Notes under the pieces: generated by a model | Told to the model about the DNA's origin: nothing | Database searches by the model: none | The model's input: the letters and a program-made list of their open reading frames with translations, nothing else | In this document: in pieces, positions 27,567 through 37,737 of the stretch | Numbering within the stretch: the first letter of the stretch is position 1 | How the letters are laid out: every line of letters starts with the position of its first letter | Origin: Listeria cossartiae subsp. cayugensis | Lineage (GTDB): Bacteria; Bacillota; Bacilli; Lactobacillales; Listeriaceae | Reading direction: 5' to 3' | DNA: 64,000 bases | Assembly (NCBI RefSeq): GCF_014229095.1 | Contig: NZ_JAARZC010000002.1 | Location: 372,001 to 436,000 of the forward strand | Translations under genes and position numbers: made by a program

Positions 27567-28400
27567 ATGAAAAGACCAGTAGACTTTTTTGCTATGAAGG
27601 AAAACGGAGAGAAAATCACGATGATTACCGCTTATGACTATCCTTCTGCTAAGAATGTAGAACAAGCAGAGGCAGATATGATTTTAGTCGGTGATTCACT
27701 TGGAATGGTAGTATTAGGCTACGATTCAACCGTGCCAGTCACGATTGCAGACATGATTCATCATACAAAAGCCGTGAAGCGTGGGGCTCCGGATACGTTT
27801 GTTGTCACCGATATGCCGTTCATGACTTACCACGGATCAGTAGACGAAACAATCCAAAACGCACGTAAAATTATTCAAGAAAGTGGCGCGCATGCAGTCA
27901 AATTAGAAGGCGCAGGCGAAGTCGTGAACAAAATTGCTCGTTTAACAGAAGCCGGTGCTCCGGTTGTTGCGCACCTTGGTTTAACGCCACAAAGCGTTGG
28001 TTTAACAGGAAGCTATAAAGTTCGTGCCAAATCGACACAAGAAGCGCAAGAGTTAATTGATAATGCGTTAGCGGTTGAAGCGGCTGGAGCAATTGCACTC
28101 GTTTTAGAAGCCATTCCTCGTCAGCTAGCGGAAAAAGTAACGAAAGCACTCTCTATTCCAACAATTGGTATTGGAGCAGGCGTGGAAACAGATGGTCAAG
28201 TCCTTGTTTATCATGACATTATCGGTTATGGAATTACTCGCCGTGCCAAATTCGTGAAAGCTTATGCGGATATTGACGAAACTATCGAACCAGCTCTTGC
28301 AAGCTATGTCAAAGAAGTAAAAGCACAAGCATTTCCAGAAGTGAAACATAGCTTTACGATGGCCGAAGAAGACTTAAAAGGTCTTTATGGAAGGGAATAG
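27567..28400 (+). CDS. panB: 3-Methyl-2-oxobutanoate hydroxymethyltransferase
   Basis: First committed step of pantothenate synthesis: transfer of a hydroxymethyl group from methylene-THF to alpha-ketoisovalerate. The 277-residue protein has [15 protein letters not shown] near residue 42, [12 protein letters not shown] near 80, the catalytic-site VKLEGAGE near 113 and [17 protein letters not shown] near 200. The last has T where many homologues have C. AAAGGAGC lies 10 nt before the ATG. It is followed by panC after 3 nt. Confidence 0.96.
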   Translation: MKRPVDFFAMKENGEKITMITAYDYPSAKNVEQAEADMILVGDSLGMVVLGYDSTVPVTIADMIHHTKAVKRGAPDTFVVTDMPFMTYHGSVDETIQNARKIIQESGAHAVKLEGAGEVVNKIARLTEAGAPVVAHLGLTPQSVGLTGSYKVRAKSTQEAQELIDNALAVEAAGAIALVLEAIPRQLAEKVTKALSIPTIGIGAGVETDGQVLVYHDIIGYGITRRAKFVKAYADIDETIEPALASYVKEVKAQAFPEVKHSFTMAEEDLKGLYGRE

Positions 28401-28403
28401 CAG

Positions 28404-29261
28404 ATGTTAATCATTCGAACTAAACAAGAACTCAAAGAAGCGATTTTAAAACAAAAACAAGCGAATAAAACGATTGGTTTCGTGCCAACAATGGGCTTTT
28501 TACATGAAGGACATATGACACTTGTCAGCCATGCGAGAAAAGAGAACGATTTTGTCGTTATGAGCGTGTTCGTCAACCCAACCCAGTTCGGTCCAAATGA
28601 AGATTTTGATGCCTATCCACGAGATGAAGCGCACGATGCTGAACTTGCGGAACAAGGTGGTGTAGATATTTTATTTATACCTACTGTAGAAGAAATCTAT
28701 CCGACTGAATTAGCAACGAAACTGCACGTCGTTAAGCGTGTTTCCGTACTCGACGGTGCTGACCGAGAAGGCCATTTTGACGGCGTAGTAACGGTTTTAA
28801 CGAAACTGTTTCATTTAGTTAATCCAGACAATGCCTACTTTGGTCAAAAAGATGCCCAGCAAGTAGCAGTTGTTTCTGGCTTAGTAGAAGATTACTTTTT
28901 CCCAGTGAACTTGCGAATTATTGCTACTGTAAGGGAAGCGGACGGACTTGCCAAAAGCTCGCGCAATGTGTACCTAACAGAAACAGAACGCAAAGAAGCT
29001 CCAGTAATCCACGCCGCTTTACAATTGGGCCGAGCGCTTATTGAATCCGGTGAAACAGATGAAACAAAAATCGTGCAAGTAATGACAGACAAAATCAACG
29101 AGCAAACATCCCACGAGAAAATTGCTTATTTGGCGTTATATGCTTATCCCGAATTTACACCAGTAACAGATTGGTCCAAAGGGATAATTATTGCGGCGGC
29201 AGTGAAGTACTCGAAAGCTCGTTTAATCGATAATGAATTAATAAATGTGAAGAGGCGGTAA
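28404..29261 (+). CDS. panC: Pantothenate synthetase
   Basis: ATP-dependent ligation of pantoate and beta-alanine. At 285 residues, it has the nucleotidyltransferase HIGH-like motif MGFLHEGH near residue 31, [14 protein letters not shown] near 55, [10 protein letters not shown] near 147 and KSSRNVYL (the KMSKS-like loop) near 185. AAGGGAATAG upstream overlaps the end of panB. It starts 3 nt after panB and ends 3 nt before panD, so the three genes form one operon. Confidence 0.96.
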   Translation: MLIIRTKQELKEAILKQKQANKTIGFVPTMGFLHEGHMTLVSHARKENDFVVMSVFVNPTQFGPNEDFDAYPRDEAHDAELAEQGGVDILFIPTVEEIYPTELATKLHVVKRVSVLDGADREGHFDGVVTVLTKLFHLVNPDNAYFGQKDAQQVAVVSGLVEDYFFPVNLRIIATVREADGLAKSSRNVYLTETERKEAPVIHAALQLGRALIESGETDETKIVQVMTDKINEQTSHEKIAYLALYAYPEFTPVTDWSKGIIIAAAVKYSKARLIDNELINVKRR

Positions 29262-29264
29262 AAA

Positions 29265-29648
29265 ATGTTTAGAACAATGATGAATGGCAAAATTCACCGA
29301 GCGACTGTAACAGAAGCCAATCTGAATTATGTAGGAAGTATTACGATTGATTCTGCTATTTTAGAAGTGGTGGATATGCTTCCAAATGAAAAAGTCCAAA
29401 TTGTAAATAATAATAATGGTGCAAGAATTGAAACCTATATTATTCCAGGGGAGCCGGGTAGTGGCGTAATTTGTCTAAATGGCGCTGCCGCAAGACACGT
29501 CCAAGTAGGCGATGTAGTTATCATCATGAGCTACGGCATGTTTACTGCGGAAGAAGCAAAAGCACATGAACCAAAAATCGTCGTATTAGATGAAAAAAAT
29601 CATATTGAAATGGTACTTCCAGAAGAAAAAGCGCATACGACTTTATAA
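29265..29648 (+). CDS. panD: Aspartate 1-decarboxylase proenzyme
   Basis: Makes beta-alanine from aspartate. The 127-residue proenzyme self-cleaves between G24 and S25 (NYVGSITID) to form the pyruvoyl cofactor. Lys9 and the downstream [12 protein letters not shown] segment match the active site. AGAGGCGG precedes the ATG. With panB and panC adjacent, the operon carries the last steps to pantothenate. panE (ketopantoate reductase) is not in this window. Confidence 0.96.
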   Translation: MFRTMMNGKIHRATVTEANLNYVGSITIDSAILEVVDMLPNEKVQIVNNNNGARIETYIIPGEPGSGVICLNGAAARHVQVGDVVIIMSYGMFTAEEAKAHEPKIVVLDEKNHIEMVLPEEKAHTTL

Positions 29649-29654
29649 TCAGTT

Positions 29655-29694
29655 CGGGGAGCTTGAGTGGATTTCTGCTCAAGCTACTCGTTTG
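29655..29694 (+). terminator. Terminator-like hairpin after panD
   Basis: CGGGGAGCTTGAG (29655-29667) pairs with CTCAAGCTACTCG (29678-29690), with one wobble and one mismatch. Only TTTGTTT follows, so it may be a weak terminator. Confidence 0.55.
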
Positions 29695-29744
29695 TTTGAA
29701 ACGTTATTTTTGAATAAAAGCAGTGAAAGAAAGAGGTGAAGCAG

Positions 29745-32531
29745 ATGAAACAGAAACGCTATATTGTCGTCGATTTAGAAACAACAGGAAATCAAGCTTC
29801 ACGCGAGGACCGGATAATCCAGTTTGCTGCTTGCTTTGTCGAGTCCGGAAAACGGCTGGAAACATACTCCACCTTTTTAAATCCAGAAAAACCGATTCCT
29901 GCTTTTATTCAAGAATTAACGGGGATTTCTCCAAAAGATGTGAAAAATGCGCCACTGTTTGAAGATGTCGCACCGATTATTGCAAATTTACTCGAAGATA
30001 CTATTTTTGTGGCGCATAATGTTTCTTTTGATTGGACCTTTTTAGAAAGAGAAATGACGCGTGCGGGAATATCACTTGGCAAAATGAAAAAACTGGATAC
30101 CGTGGAATTAGCTAGAATAATGTATCCGGGTATTGATAGTTATAAATTACAAGATTTATCGGACGAATTTAATTTGGGTCATGACAAACCGCACCGCGCG
30201 GATAGTGATGCGGAAGTAACGGCTGATTTGCTACTTTTATTATTAGCAAAACTAGAAAATTTACCATTACCAGTTATTCGACAAATGACGACTATTTCTG
30301 GTAGTCTAAAAAGTTATTTACCGGAACTGTTATTTGAAATCGAAATGAGAAAAGAACGAGCTAATCAGCCACTTGATCCAGCTTTTGTAGAGCATCGCGG
30401 GTTAGTAATTCGCAAAAAAGAAGTCCAAAAGCCGACATATAGCAGAGCGGATTTACTCGAATTTCCGGAAACAGATGAGGCTAAGATGGCTTTATTCAAA
30501 AAGGCTGGGGCGCCGCTTTACGCTAGAAGTGGCCAATTTGAAATGATGAACCTTGTTTTCCAAGCGATGAAGTCAGGCAAGCATGCGCTGATTGAAGCAG
30601 GAACGGGAATTGGGAAGTCGTTAGGGTATTTTTTACCAGCGATTTACCAAGCAAAACAAGCCGAATTACCGGTCGTCATTAGTACATATACGAACTTACT
30701 CCAAGCCCAATTGTATGAAAAAGACGTGCCACTTTTAACGAAATTAACAGGCTTCAAAGTAAAAGCAAGCTTACTTAAAGGGCGCGACCACTACTTGAAT
30801 TTATTTAAATTTGAGCAGTTGCTGCAAGAAGGTGACACGCAATATGATGTCGTTGTTACGAAGCTAAAGTTACTTGTTTGGCTGACGGAAACAACGACTG
30901 GCGATATTGATGAAGTGAATTTATCCAGTGGCGGCGAGCTATTCTGGAATCGAATGAAGCACACTGGCTGGTTTTTATCGGAAAAACATGACCCGTGGCT
31001 TGTACACGATTTCTATAAATTCAACATTAAACAAGCGAAAAATGCTGATTTAGTCATCGTCAATCATGCCTTACTACTTAACGACCATTTTTCTGGAAGG
31101 GAAACGTTGCCTAAGTATGCTTTTGCCGTAATTGATGAAGCCCATCATTTTGCAGATAGTGCCCGCACGCAAGGAAGCTTTATCCTTTCTTACCGAAAAT
31201 TAAAATACTTTTTGAATCAGTTAGGTTCATTAGAAAAATATTCTCTTTTAACAAGGTTAGCGATGGCTTTTCCAGAAGCGGATAGTTTGTATGATTTAGA
31301 TATTGCAGCGATGAAGCTAGGTGAAGCTGTAGAAGAATTTTTTGCGCTCCTAAAAATGCAGTTGAACGTTGCGCGTAAAAACTTGCAAGAAGTGGTCTTA
31401 GTGGAAAACAGTGAAAAAGATGCTTGGAATGACAACGTATACTACGCTGCTGAAAAAGTGTTGTACTTACTGCAAGAATCTGAAAAAAACATGGAAACAT
31501 TATTAGAGCAAGGCAAACGAGAAGAAAATGAGCTAGGCGAGGCAGAAAGTGCCTTTTTAGAAGAAATGTATGCTTTTTTACTAGATTGGAAAAATATGGT
31601 GAAGCAGCTGGAACAAATGTTGCATAAAAAATCGCCTATTTTGACGATTTATTTGCAAGCTGATAAAAATCATTCGATATCGAGTATACGTCTGAAAGCA
31701 GTACTCATGGAAGTGGAGCCAACGCTTGGCAAAGAATTTTTCGCGAAAAAAGAAAGCGTGATTATGACCTCGGCAACGTTAACTGTAAAAGGGAAATTCG
31801 ATTATTTACGGAAAAGTCTCGGTTTGGAAGAAGAACAAATCGTGGAAAAACGCATTCCTTCGCCATTTGATTACAAAGAAAATGCGCGCGTGATGATTCC
31901 GGATGATATGCCACCAATTAAAGATACGCCAATCGAGCGCTACACGGCGGAACTAGCTAAATATATTCGTCATATAGCTGTCAAAACAAAGGGGCGGATG
32001 CTCGTACTTTTCACCGCTTCCGATATGTTACAAAAAACGTATTATCATATGAAAAATGAGAAATCGTTAGAAGAATATGTTGTTCTTGCGCAAGGCGTTT
32101 CAGCGGGAAGTGCGGCACGACTAACGAAGCAATTTCAAATGTTTGATAAAGCGATTTTGCTTGGAACGACGAGTTTTTGGGAAGGGATTGATATTCCAGG
32201 TGAAGACTTATCTTGCCTCGTGATTGTGCGCCTACCGTTCGCACCAATGGATGATCCTTATACGAAAGCGCAAATTTCACTTCGAAAAGAACGTGGTGAA
32301 AATGCCTTCCAAACCTACTCTTTACCAGAAGCAGTATTGCGATTTAAACAAGGGTTTGGTCGATTGATTAGGAGAGAATCTGACCGAGGAATTGTATTTG
32401 TTTTTGATAACCGAGTGGACACGACGAAATTCGGGAAAGCCTTTTTGGAATCAATCCCAAGTGCCCCCATTTTAAAGGGAAATCAAGCTGATTTATTAGA
32501 AGAAGTGAGTGAATTCTTTAAGGAAGGTTAA
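29745..32531 (+). CDS. dinG: DinG-type helicase-like ATPase with N-terminal exonuclease domain
   Basis: A 928-residue fusion. An N-terminal DEDDh 3'-5' exonuclease (D10 and E12 in VVDLETTG, through about residue 165) precedes a superfamily 2 helicase-like core. The core has Walker A AGTGIGKS near residue 286, DEAH near 464 and the C-terminal motif QGFGRLIRR. No cysteine cluster lies between Walker A and the DEAH box, so the iron-sulfur domain of E. coli DinG is missing. The same holds for staphylococcal DinG, reported as a nuclease rather than a helicase. The start is ATG 29745 after AGAGGTG. In-frame GTG 29736 overlaps that site. Confidence 0.9.
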   Translation: MKQKRYIVVDLETTGNQASREDRIIQFAACFVESGKRLETYSTFLNPEKPIPAFIQELTGISPKDVKNAPLFEDVAPIIANLLEDTIFVAHNVSFDWTFLEREMTRAGISLGKMKKLDTVELARIMYPGIDSYKLQDLSDEFNLGHDKPHRADSDAEVTADLLLLLLAKLENLPLPVIRQMTTISGSLKSYLPELLFEIEMRKERANQPLDPAFVEHRGLVIRKKEVQKPTYSRADLLEFPETDEAKMALFKKAGAPLYARSGQFEMMNLVFQAMKSGKHALIEAGTGIGKSLGYFLPAIYQAKQAELPVVISTYTNLLQAQLYEKDVPLLTKLTGFKVKASLLKGRDHYLNLFKFEQLLQEGDTQYDVVVTKLKLLVWLTETTTGDIDEVNLSSGGELFWNRMKHTGWFLSEKHDPWLVHDFYKFNIKQAKNADLVIVNHALLLNDHFSGRETLPKYAFAVIDEAHHFADSARTQGSFILSYRKLKYFLNQLGSLEKYSLLTRLAMAFPEADSLYDLDIAAMKLGEAVEEFFALLKMQLNVARKNLQEVVLVENSEKDAWNDNVYYAAEKVLYLLQESEKNMETLLEQGKREENELGEAESAFLEEMYAFLLDWKNMVKQLEQMLHKKSPILTIYLQADKNHSISSIRLKAVLMEVEPTLGKEFFAKKESVIMTSATLTVKGKFDYLRKSLGLEEEQIVEKRIPSPFDYKENARVMIPDDMPPIKDTPIERYTAELAKYIRHIAVKTKGRMLVLFTASDMLQKTYYHMKNEKSLEEYVVLAQGVSAGSAARLTKQFQMFDKAILLGTTSFWEGIDIPGEDLSCLVIVRLPFAPMDDPYTKAQISLRKERGENAFQTYSLPEAVLRFKQGFGRLIRRESDRGIVFVFDNRVDTTKFGKAFLESIPSAPILKGNQADLLEEVSEFFKEG

Positions 32532-32548
32532 ATTTTTCCTGATATGAC

Positions 32549-32577
32549 TTCAAATCTTAGGCGGCTATTGCTATAAT
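32549..32577 (+). promoter_or_regulatory. Promoter before ypmB-aspB-asnS
   Basis: TTCAAA (32549-32554), 17-nt spacer, TATAAT (32572-32577) with TG at 32569-32570: an extended -10 with a fair -35. Confidence 0.7.
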
Positions 32578-32638
32578 GTATCTATGCGAAAATGAAAATG
32601 CATATCGCCGGACGAATTTCGGTAATTTATAAATAGAA

Positions 32639-33160
32639 ATGAGCGAGATTACTTTGCGAAATAGAAAACCTAAGCGTAAGATTGGCAAATGGATAGCGAT
32701 TATTCTCGGCATAATGATTGTGCTTATCGTGCTGATTTTTCTGTATTTTAGATCGGCAGAAAAACCTGTAACTAATGCAGAAACCGAAGCTTTAGATCGA
32801 ATAAGTGGCCAAGTTGACTTAAAGACAACAGATCAATTTTATCTGTACAATGGTCCAAAAGAAGTGTATTACGTATTAACTGGCAAGAACAGTGAGAATA
32901 AGAATATCATCGTCTGGGTTCCAAAAAAGAAATCCGACAAAGTATATGTTAAGTTCGCATCTGATGGCATCACAGAAAAACAAGCACGTGACAAAGTAAC
33001 CAAAGAAAAAAGCCCAAAGAAAATTTTACATGTGAACCTAGGCATGGAAAAAGAAACACCGATTTGGGAAGTTGCCTACTTAGATAAGAATGACAAGCTA
33101 AACTACTTTGACATTAACTTTGAAACAGGTGAATGGTACAGAGAAATTGAAAACTTGTAA
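32639..33160 (+). CDS. ypmB: YpmB-like protein with one membrane anchor (DUF5590)
   Basis: A 173-residue protein with a basic N-terminus (residues 7-18), one membrane helix (about 19-41) and an outside domain of about 130 residues with KEVYYVLTGKNSENKNIIVWVPKK-type strands, related to PepSY-like folds. Function is unknown. The gene order ypmB-aspB-asnS-dnaD-nth-ypoC is the same as in Bacillus. The ATG at 32639 has no obvious ribosome binding site. An in-frame TTG at 32654 with GAGCGAG upstream is an alternative start. Confidence 0.78.
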   Translation: MSEITLRNRKPKRKIGKWIAIILGIMIVLIVLIFLYFRSAEKPVTNAETEALDRISGQVDLKTTDQFYLYNGPKEVYYVLTGKNSENKNIIVWVPKKKSDKVYVKFASDGITEKQARDKVTKEKSPKKILHVNLGMEKETPIWEVAYLDKNDKLNYFDINFETGEWYREIENL

Positions 33161-33182
33161 CTAAATTGGAGGAGGGAATAAC

Positions 33183-34364
33183 ATGGACTTACCGTTATCA
33201 AAACGTGTCAAAGGAGTAGCCCCGTCGCCAACACTCGCGATTACGGCTAAAGCAAAACAAATGAAACAAGAAGGAATTGATGTTATCGGATTAGGCGCTG
33301 GGGAACCAGATTTTAACACGCCACAAAATATCATCGATGCAGCAATCGAGTCCATGAACAAAGGCTTCACTAAATACACGCCTTCCAGTGGAATCATCGA
33401 GCTAAAACAAGCGATTGTTGATAAGCTCAAAAACGATCAGTTCTTACACTATGAAACGAACCAAATTTTCGTAGGTACAGGAGCTAAACACGTACTCTAT
33501 TCTGCGTTTCAAACGATTTTAGATCCGGGCGATGAAGTCATTATTCCAGTTCCATATTGGGTAACTTACCCAGAACAAGTAAAATTAGCAGGTGGGATTC
33601 CTGTCTTTGTAGAAACTGGTTTTGACGCCGATTTCAAAATTTCAGCAGCAAATTTTGAACAAGCGATTACCGAAAAAACAAAAGCAATTGTTTTAAACTC
33701 ACCGAATAATCCTTCTGGCATGTGTTATACAAAAGAAGAGTTAATCGCAATTGGTAAAGTTGCTGAAAAACATCAGATTTACATTTTATCGGATGAAATA
33801 TACGAAAAATTATATTACGGCAACAAAGCGGATTTAGTTTCTATCGCAAGCCTAAGTGATCGTTTATATGATTTAACGATTGTTATTAATGGGGTTTCTA
33901 AAGCTTATTCTATGACGGGATGGCGGATAGGTTATGCAGCTGCGAACAAAGAAATTATTGCTGGAATGAGTAAGCTTGCGGACCATTTAACTAGTAACCC
34001 AACAGCGAATGCCCAGTATGCGGCACTTGAAGCTTATGTTGGTAGCCAAGCAGTTCCAGAAAAAATGTACAAAGCCTTTGAAGAACGCATGGAACGCTTT
34101 TATCCAGAATTAAGCAGTATTCCAGGATTTAAACCGAAAAAACCAGATGGCGCCTTTTATTTCTTTATTGAAGTAAAAGAAGCGGCACATAAAAAAGGTT
34201 TTCAGGATGTAGATGCTTTTGTAGCAGCTCTTTTAGAAGAAGCGAAAGTCGCAGTCATTCCAGGCTCAGGATTCGGAATGCCCGATTATATACGCCTTTC
34301 TTATGCAACAAATCCAGACTTATTCCAAGAAGCTATAAATCGAATCAAAAGTTTTATGAAATAG
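33183..34364 (+). CDS. aspB: Aspartate aminotransferase, class I
   Basis: PLP enzyme of 393 residues interconverting aspartate and oxaloacetate with glutamate/2-oxoglutarate. The PLP lysine is K240 in [29 protein letters not shown] (about residue 35), [10 protein letters not shown] and [14 protein letters not shown] ILSDEIYEK complete the cofactor site. GGAGGAGGG lies 6 nt before the ATG. It is followed at 13 nt by asnS, whose substrate is downstream of aspartate. Confidence 0.93.
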   Translation: MDLPLSKRVKGVAPSPTLAITAKAKQMKQEGIDVIGLGAGEPDFNTPQNIIDAAIESMNKGFTKYTPSSGIIELKQAIVDKLKNDQFLHYETNQIFVGTGAKHVLYSAFQTILDPGDEVIIPVPYWVTYPEQVKLAGGIPVFVETGFDADFKISAANFEQAITEKTKAIVLNSPNNPSGMCYTKEELIAIGKVAEKHQIYILSDEIYEKLYYGNKADLVSIASLSDRLYDLTIVINGVSKAYSMTGWRIGYAAANKEIIAGMSKLADHLTSNPTANAQYAALEAYVGSQAVPEKMYKAFEERMERFYPELSSIPGFKPKKPDGAFYFFIEVKEAAHKKGFQDVDAFVAALLEEAKVAVIPGSGFGMPDYIRLSYATNPDLFQEAINRIKSFMK

Positions 34365-34377
34365 GGAGTGTAGACAA

Positions 34378-35670
34378 GTGAAAATTACAATCAATCAAGC
34401 ATCCGAATTTGTCGGAAAAGAAGTAACAATTGGAGCATGGCTTGCGAATAAGCGTTCAAGCGGTAAAATTGCTTTCTTACAATTACGTGATGGAACAGGG
34501 TTTATGCAAGGCGTTGTCGTAAAAGCAGAAGTTGGCGACGATATGTTTGCCACTGCCAAAGCGTTAACACAAGAAACAAGCCTATATGTAACAGGGACAA
34601 TCAACGAAGATACGCGTTCCCCATTTGGTTATGAAATGGCGGTATCAAGCGTAGAAGTGATTAGCGAATCGCATGATTATCCAATCACACCGAAAGAACA
34701 TGGTACAGAATTTTTAATGGACCACCGTCATTTATGGCTACGTTCGAATCGCCAACACGCGATTATGAAAATCCGTAACGAAATTATCCGCGCTAGCTAT
34801 GAATTTTTCAATAAAGAAGGATTCCTAAAAATCGACCCACCAATTTTAACTGGTAGTGCACCAGAAGGAACAACGGAACTTTTCCATACGAAATATTTTG
34901 AAGAAGATGCGTTCCTTTCTCAAAGTGGTCAATTATACATGGAAGCTGCAGCAATGGCTTTTGGTAAAGTATTCTCGTTCGGCCCGACTTTCCGAGCAGA
35001 AAAATCAAAAACACGCCGTCACTTAATTGAATTCTGGATGATTGAACCAGAAATGGCGTTTTACAAATTAGAAGATAGCTTACAAGTACAAGAAAATTAC
35101 GTGGCTTTCCTAGTAAAAGCAGTGCTTGATAACTGTCGCTTAGAACTAGATCGCCTTGGACGTGATGTTAGTCATTTAGAAAAAATGGTTGCACCGTTCC
35201 CACGTATTACGTATACAGAAGCAATCGAACGTTTACACGAACTAGGCTTTGACGATATTGTTTGGGGAGATGATTTCGGGGCACCACATGAAACAGCAAT
35301 TGCCGACAGCTTCGAAAAACCAGTTTTCATTACACATTATCCAAAAGCAATTAAACCATTTTATATGCCGGAAGATCCAGAAAACGATCAAGTTGTTTTA
35401 TGTGCTGATATGATTGCTCCAGAAGGATACGGAGAAATTATCGGTGGATCGGAACGTATTCACGATTTAGAAACACTTCAAGCTAGAATGGAAGATTTCG
35501 ACTTAGATCAAGAAGCATACAGCTGGTACCTTGATTTAGCTCGTTACGGTTCCGTACCACATTCCGGTTTTGGACTTGGCTTAGAACGTACGGTGGCATG
35601 GATTTCCGGAACAGAACACGTCCGCGAAACAATCCCATTCCCACGTTTACTAAATCGTCTATACCCATAA
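34378..35670 (+). CDS. asnS: Asparaginyl-tRNA synthetase
   Basis: Class II aminoacyl-tRNA synthetase of 430 residues. The N-terminal OB-fold anticodon-binding domain occupies residues 1-100. The catalytic core has motif 2 [20 protein letters not shown] (about 200-220) and motif 3 [12 protein letters not shown] near 405. It starts with GTG, with AGGGAG 9 nt upstream. It ends at a strong terminator, so ypmB-aspB-asnS is one operon. No T-box was seen. Confidence 0.96.
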   Translation: MKITINQASEFVGKEVTIGAWLANKRSSGKIAFLQLRDGTGFMQGVVVKAEVGDDMFATAKALTQETSLYVTGTINEDTRSPFGYEMAVSSVEVISESHDYPITPKEHGTEFLMDHRHLWLRSNRQHAIMKIRNEIIRASYEFFNKEGFLKIDPPILTGSAPEGTTELFHTKYFEEDAFLSQSGQLYMEAAAMAFGKVFSFGPTFRAEKSKTRRHLIEFWMIEPEMAFYKLEDSLQVQENYVAFLVKAVLDNCRLELDRLGRDVSHLEKMVAPFPRITYTEAIERLHELGFDDIVWGDDFGAPHETAIADSFEKPVFITHYPKAIKPFYMPEDPENDQVVLCADMIAPEGYGEIIGGSERIHDLETLQARMEDFDLDQEAYSWYLDLARYGSVPHSGFGLGLERTVAWISGTEHVRETIPFPRLLNRLYP

Positions 35671-35672
35671 TT

Positions 35673-35709
35673 AAAAAAAGTGAGGCCAAATACTGGCTTC
35701 ACTTTTTTT
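35673..35709. terminator. Intrinsic terminator after asnS
   Basis: A stem pairs 35673-35688 with 35694-35709 (one wobble) and ends in seven T residues. The A-run on the left makes it symmetric. Confidence 0.9.
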
Positions 35710-35793
35710 GTATCATTTTTTAGGTTGAAAATTATCTTTTCCAGCTGATTTCATGATTTTATCCGTACTTTTATATTTTTCCCTCGAAAACCA

Positions 35794-35802
35794 TGTTATA
35801 AT
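35794..35802 (+). promoter_or_regulatory. Extended -10 promoter of dnaD
   Basis: TGTTATAAT, a perfect extended -10, 20 nt before the start codon. The -35 region is AT-rich without consensus. Confidence 0.6.
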
Positions 35803-35822
35803 TTTGTAGTGAGGTGTTTAAA

Positions 35823-36542
35823 ATGAATCCAAAAATTCTTGAACAATGGATGGCTGAAGGGCAAGTAACATTGCCACAAGTGCTAGTAAAAAACTATGCA
35901 ACCATCGGCTTAAATGAAATCGAACTAGTACTTTTACTTCAAATACAATCTTTTGCAGCAGAAGCAGAATTTTTCCCTTCGATGGAAATGTTAGCAAATA
36001 GAACAACACTTGCGCTCGAAGAAACCATTAAAACGATGGATTCACTTCTTAAAAAAGGAATGATTGCCATCGAACAAAGCCAAGATAATTCACGAATGAT
36101 TTCAGAGCAATATAATTTAGCGCCACTTTGGGGTAAATTAGTCGCTTTATATGAAAATCAAGCAGCAGATAGTAGGCAAGAAAAACAAGTAGAGCAGCAA
36201 ACGAATTTATATAGTTTGTTTGAAGCCGAGTTTGGAAGACCACTTTCGCCAATGGAAGCGGAAATGTTATCGGCTTGGGTAGAGCAAGACAGAACTAGCC
36301 CAGATTTAATTAAAGAGGCGTTAAAAGAAGCAGTTATTTCCCAAAAATTAAATTTCCGTTATATTGATAGAATTCTTCTGAACTGGTCGAAACAAGGAGT
36401 TAAAACCATTGAAGACGCCAAACGAGTAGCAGAAGAGTTTCACCAAAATGGTCGCACGAGTCAAACAATTAATCAAAGTGAAGTGAAAAAGAGCGCAGGT
36501 TCGATTCCATTATACGACTGGCTTGAAAAAAGAAAAGGGTGA
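35823..36542 (+). CDS. dnaD: DNA replication initiation protein DnaD
   Basis: A 239-residue primosomal protein. The N-terminal winged-helix DDBH1 domain is at about residues 15-100, and a DnaB_2/DDBH2 domain (about 125-200) contains SLFEAEFGRPLSPMEAEML and the LNFRYIDRILLNWSKQG segment. A short tail with YDWLEKRKG follows. It helps load the replicative helicase at oriC and at PriA-dependent restart sites. The start is ATG 35823 after GAGGTG. In-frame GTG 35814 is within that site. It is followed by nth at 10 nt. Confidence 0.93.
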   Translation: MNPKILEQWMAEGQVTLPQVLVKNYATIGLNEIELVLLLQIQSFAAEAEFFPSMEMLANRTTLALEETIKTMDSLLKKGMIAIEQSQDNSRMISEQYNLAPLWGKLVALYENQAADSRQEKQVEQQTNLYSLFEAEFGRPLSPMEAEMLSAWVEQDRTSPDLIKEALKEAVISQKLNFRYIDRILLNWSKQGVKTIEDAKRVAEEFHQNGRTSQTINQSEVKKSAGSIPLYDWLEKRKG

Positions 36543-36552
36543 CGTAAACAAA

Positions 36553-37212
36553 TTGTTATCAAATAAACAAACCGTATTATGCATAGAAGAAATGGCAAAA
36601 ATGTTTCCAGCAGCACATTGTGAGCTCATTCATAAAAATACGTTTGAATTACTGGTGGCTGTTGTGTTATCTGCGCAGTGTACAGACGTTTTAGTAAATC
36701 GTGTAACTGCCTCTCTTTTTGAAAAATATCATTCTCCGGAAGATTACTTAGCTGTACCACTAGAAGAACTGATGGACGATATTCGTTCAATTGGTTTATA
36801 TCGCAACAAAGCAAAAAATATCCAAGGGTTATCAGAGAAAATTTTAACCGAATTTAATGGCGAAGTGCCAAGGACGCATGCCGAACTAGAAAGTCTACCT
36901 GGTGTTGGCAGAAAAACAGCTAATGTAGTTTTATCAGTTGGTTTTGGCATTCCGGCAATTGCAGTAGATACACATGTGGAACGTATTAGCAAACGGCTAG
37001 GGATTTGTAGATGGAAAGACTCTGTCGTTGAAGTAGAAGAAACACTGAAAAGAAAATTACCAGAAGAGCTTTGGTCAGATGCACATCACTATATGATTTT
37101 CTTTGGCAGATATCATTGCAAAGCGAGAAACCCCGATTGCCCGACATGCCCTTTACTTTATTTGTGTAGAGAAGGAAAAAAACAAGCGAAAGTGAGGGGA
37201 TTTGATGGCTGA
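36553..37212 (+). CDS. nth: Endonuclease III
   Basis: Base-excision repair glycosylase/AP lyase for oxidised pyrimidines, 219 residues. The helix-hairpin-helix LPGVGRKTANVV contains the catalytic Lys, followed by the catalytic Asp in AIAVDTHVERISKRLG. The C-terminal iron-sulfur loop is C-x6-C-x2-C-x5-C (CKARNPDCPTCPLLYLC). The start is taken as TTG 36553, 9 nt after AAGGGTGA. An alternative TTG at 36523 inside dnaD has no ribosome binding site. It overlaps ypoC by 8 nt. Confidence 0.93.
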   Translation: MLSNKQTVLCIEEMAKMFPAAHCELIHKNTFELLVAVVLSAQCTDVLVNRVTASLFEKYHSPEDYLAVPLEELMDDIRSIGLYRNKAKNIQGLSEKILTEFNGEVPRTHAELESLPGVGRKTANVVLSVGFGIPAIAVDTHVERISKRLGICRWKDSVVEVEETLKRKLPEELWSDAHHYMIFFGRYHCKARNPDCPTCPLLYLCREGKKQAKVRGFDG

Positions 37213-37693
37213 ATTTAAATATGCAGTGGAATTAACCCATCCGGATTTCCCTGCACCTGATGTTATTTTGGAAGAATATGATCCAGAATCCATTTACGTA
37301 AGCGGCTTACCTTTTTGGCAAGAACAACAGTTTTTTACTAAAGGTGGCGGAGTTATCCCTTGGAAAAATGAAACAGAGCGCGCTTGCCGCAAATTAGCGA
37401 AACATATGACCAATCTAGCGGAGAGCATGGAAGCAGACTTAAAAGTGCATAAAAAGCCATCTCCTGTTACTGTCAGAGATGCGCTCGGCATTTTTTTATC
37501 TATTTTGTTCTGGAGTAACCATCGGCCGGTACAACTCGATAATTTAATGGAGCAAATTAAAACGTTGGAGACGAAACCACTTAATTTAGATGAGCGGTTA
37601 GAATATGTGCTAAAGCGTGGAAATACATTTTTAGGCTTTAGGCAATTAAATGAATTAATGTTAGAGCAACGTAAATTGATTGCGAAACGATAA
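37205..37693 (+). CDS. ypoC: YpoC-like conserved protein
   Basis: A 162-residue soluble protein of the YpoC family, found next to nth and dnaD throughout Bacillales. There are no catalytic motifs or membrane segments. A recognisable block is VRDALGIFLSILFWSNHRP in the middle and a helical C-terminus. Function is unknown. ATG 37205 follows GAGGGG and overlaps the nth stop, so it is probably translated together with it. It ends at a bidirectional terminator. Confidence 0.8.
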   Translation: MAEFKYAVELTHPDFPAPDVILEEYDPESIYVSGLPFWQEQQFFTKGGGVIPWKNETERACRKLAKHMTNLAESMEADLKVHKKPSPVTVRDALGIFLSILFWSNHRPVQLDNLMEQIKTLETKPLNLDERLEYVLKRGNTFLGFRQLNELMLEQRKLIAKR

Positions 37694-37694
37694 G

Positions 37695-37734
37695 AAAAAG
37701 AGCGAAAGATGATTAAATCATCTTTCGCTCTTTT
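37695..37734. terminator. Bidirectional terminator between ypoC and pbpA1
   Basis: An almost perfect ~19-bp inverted repeat (37696-37714 with 37716-37734) has an A-run on one side and a T-run on the other. It serves both convergent units. Confidence 0.92.
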
Positions 37735-37737
37735 GTA

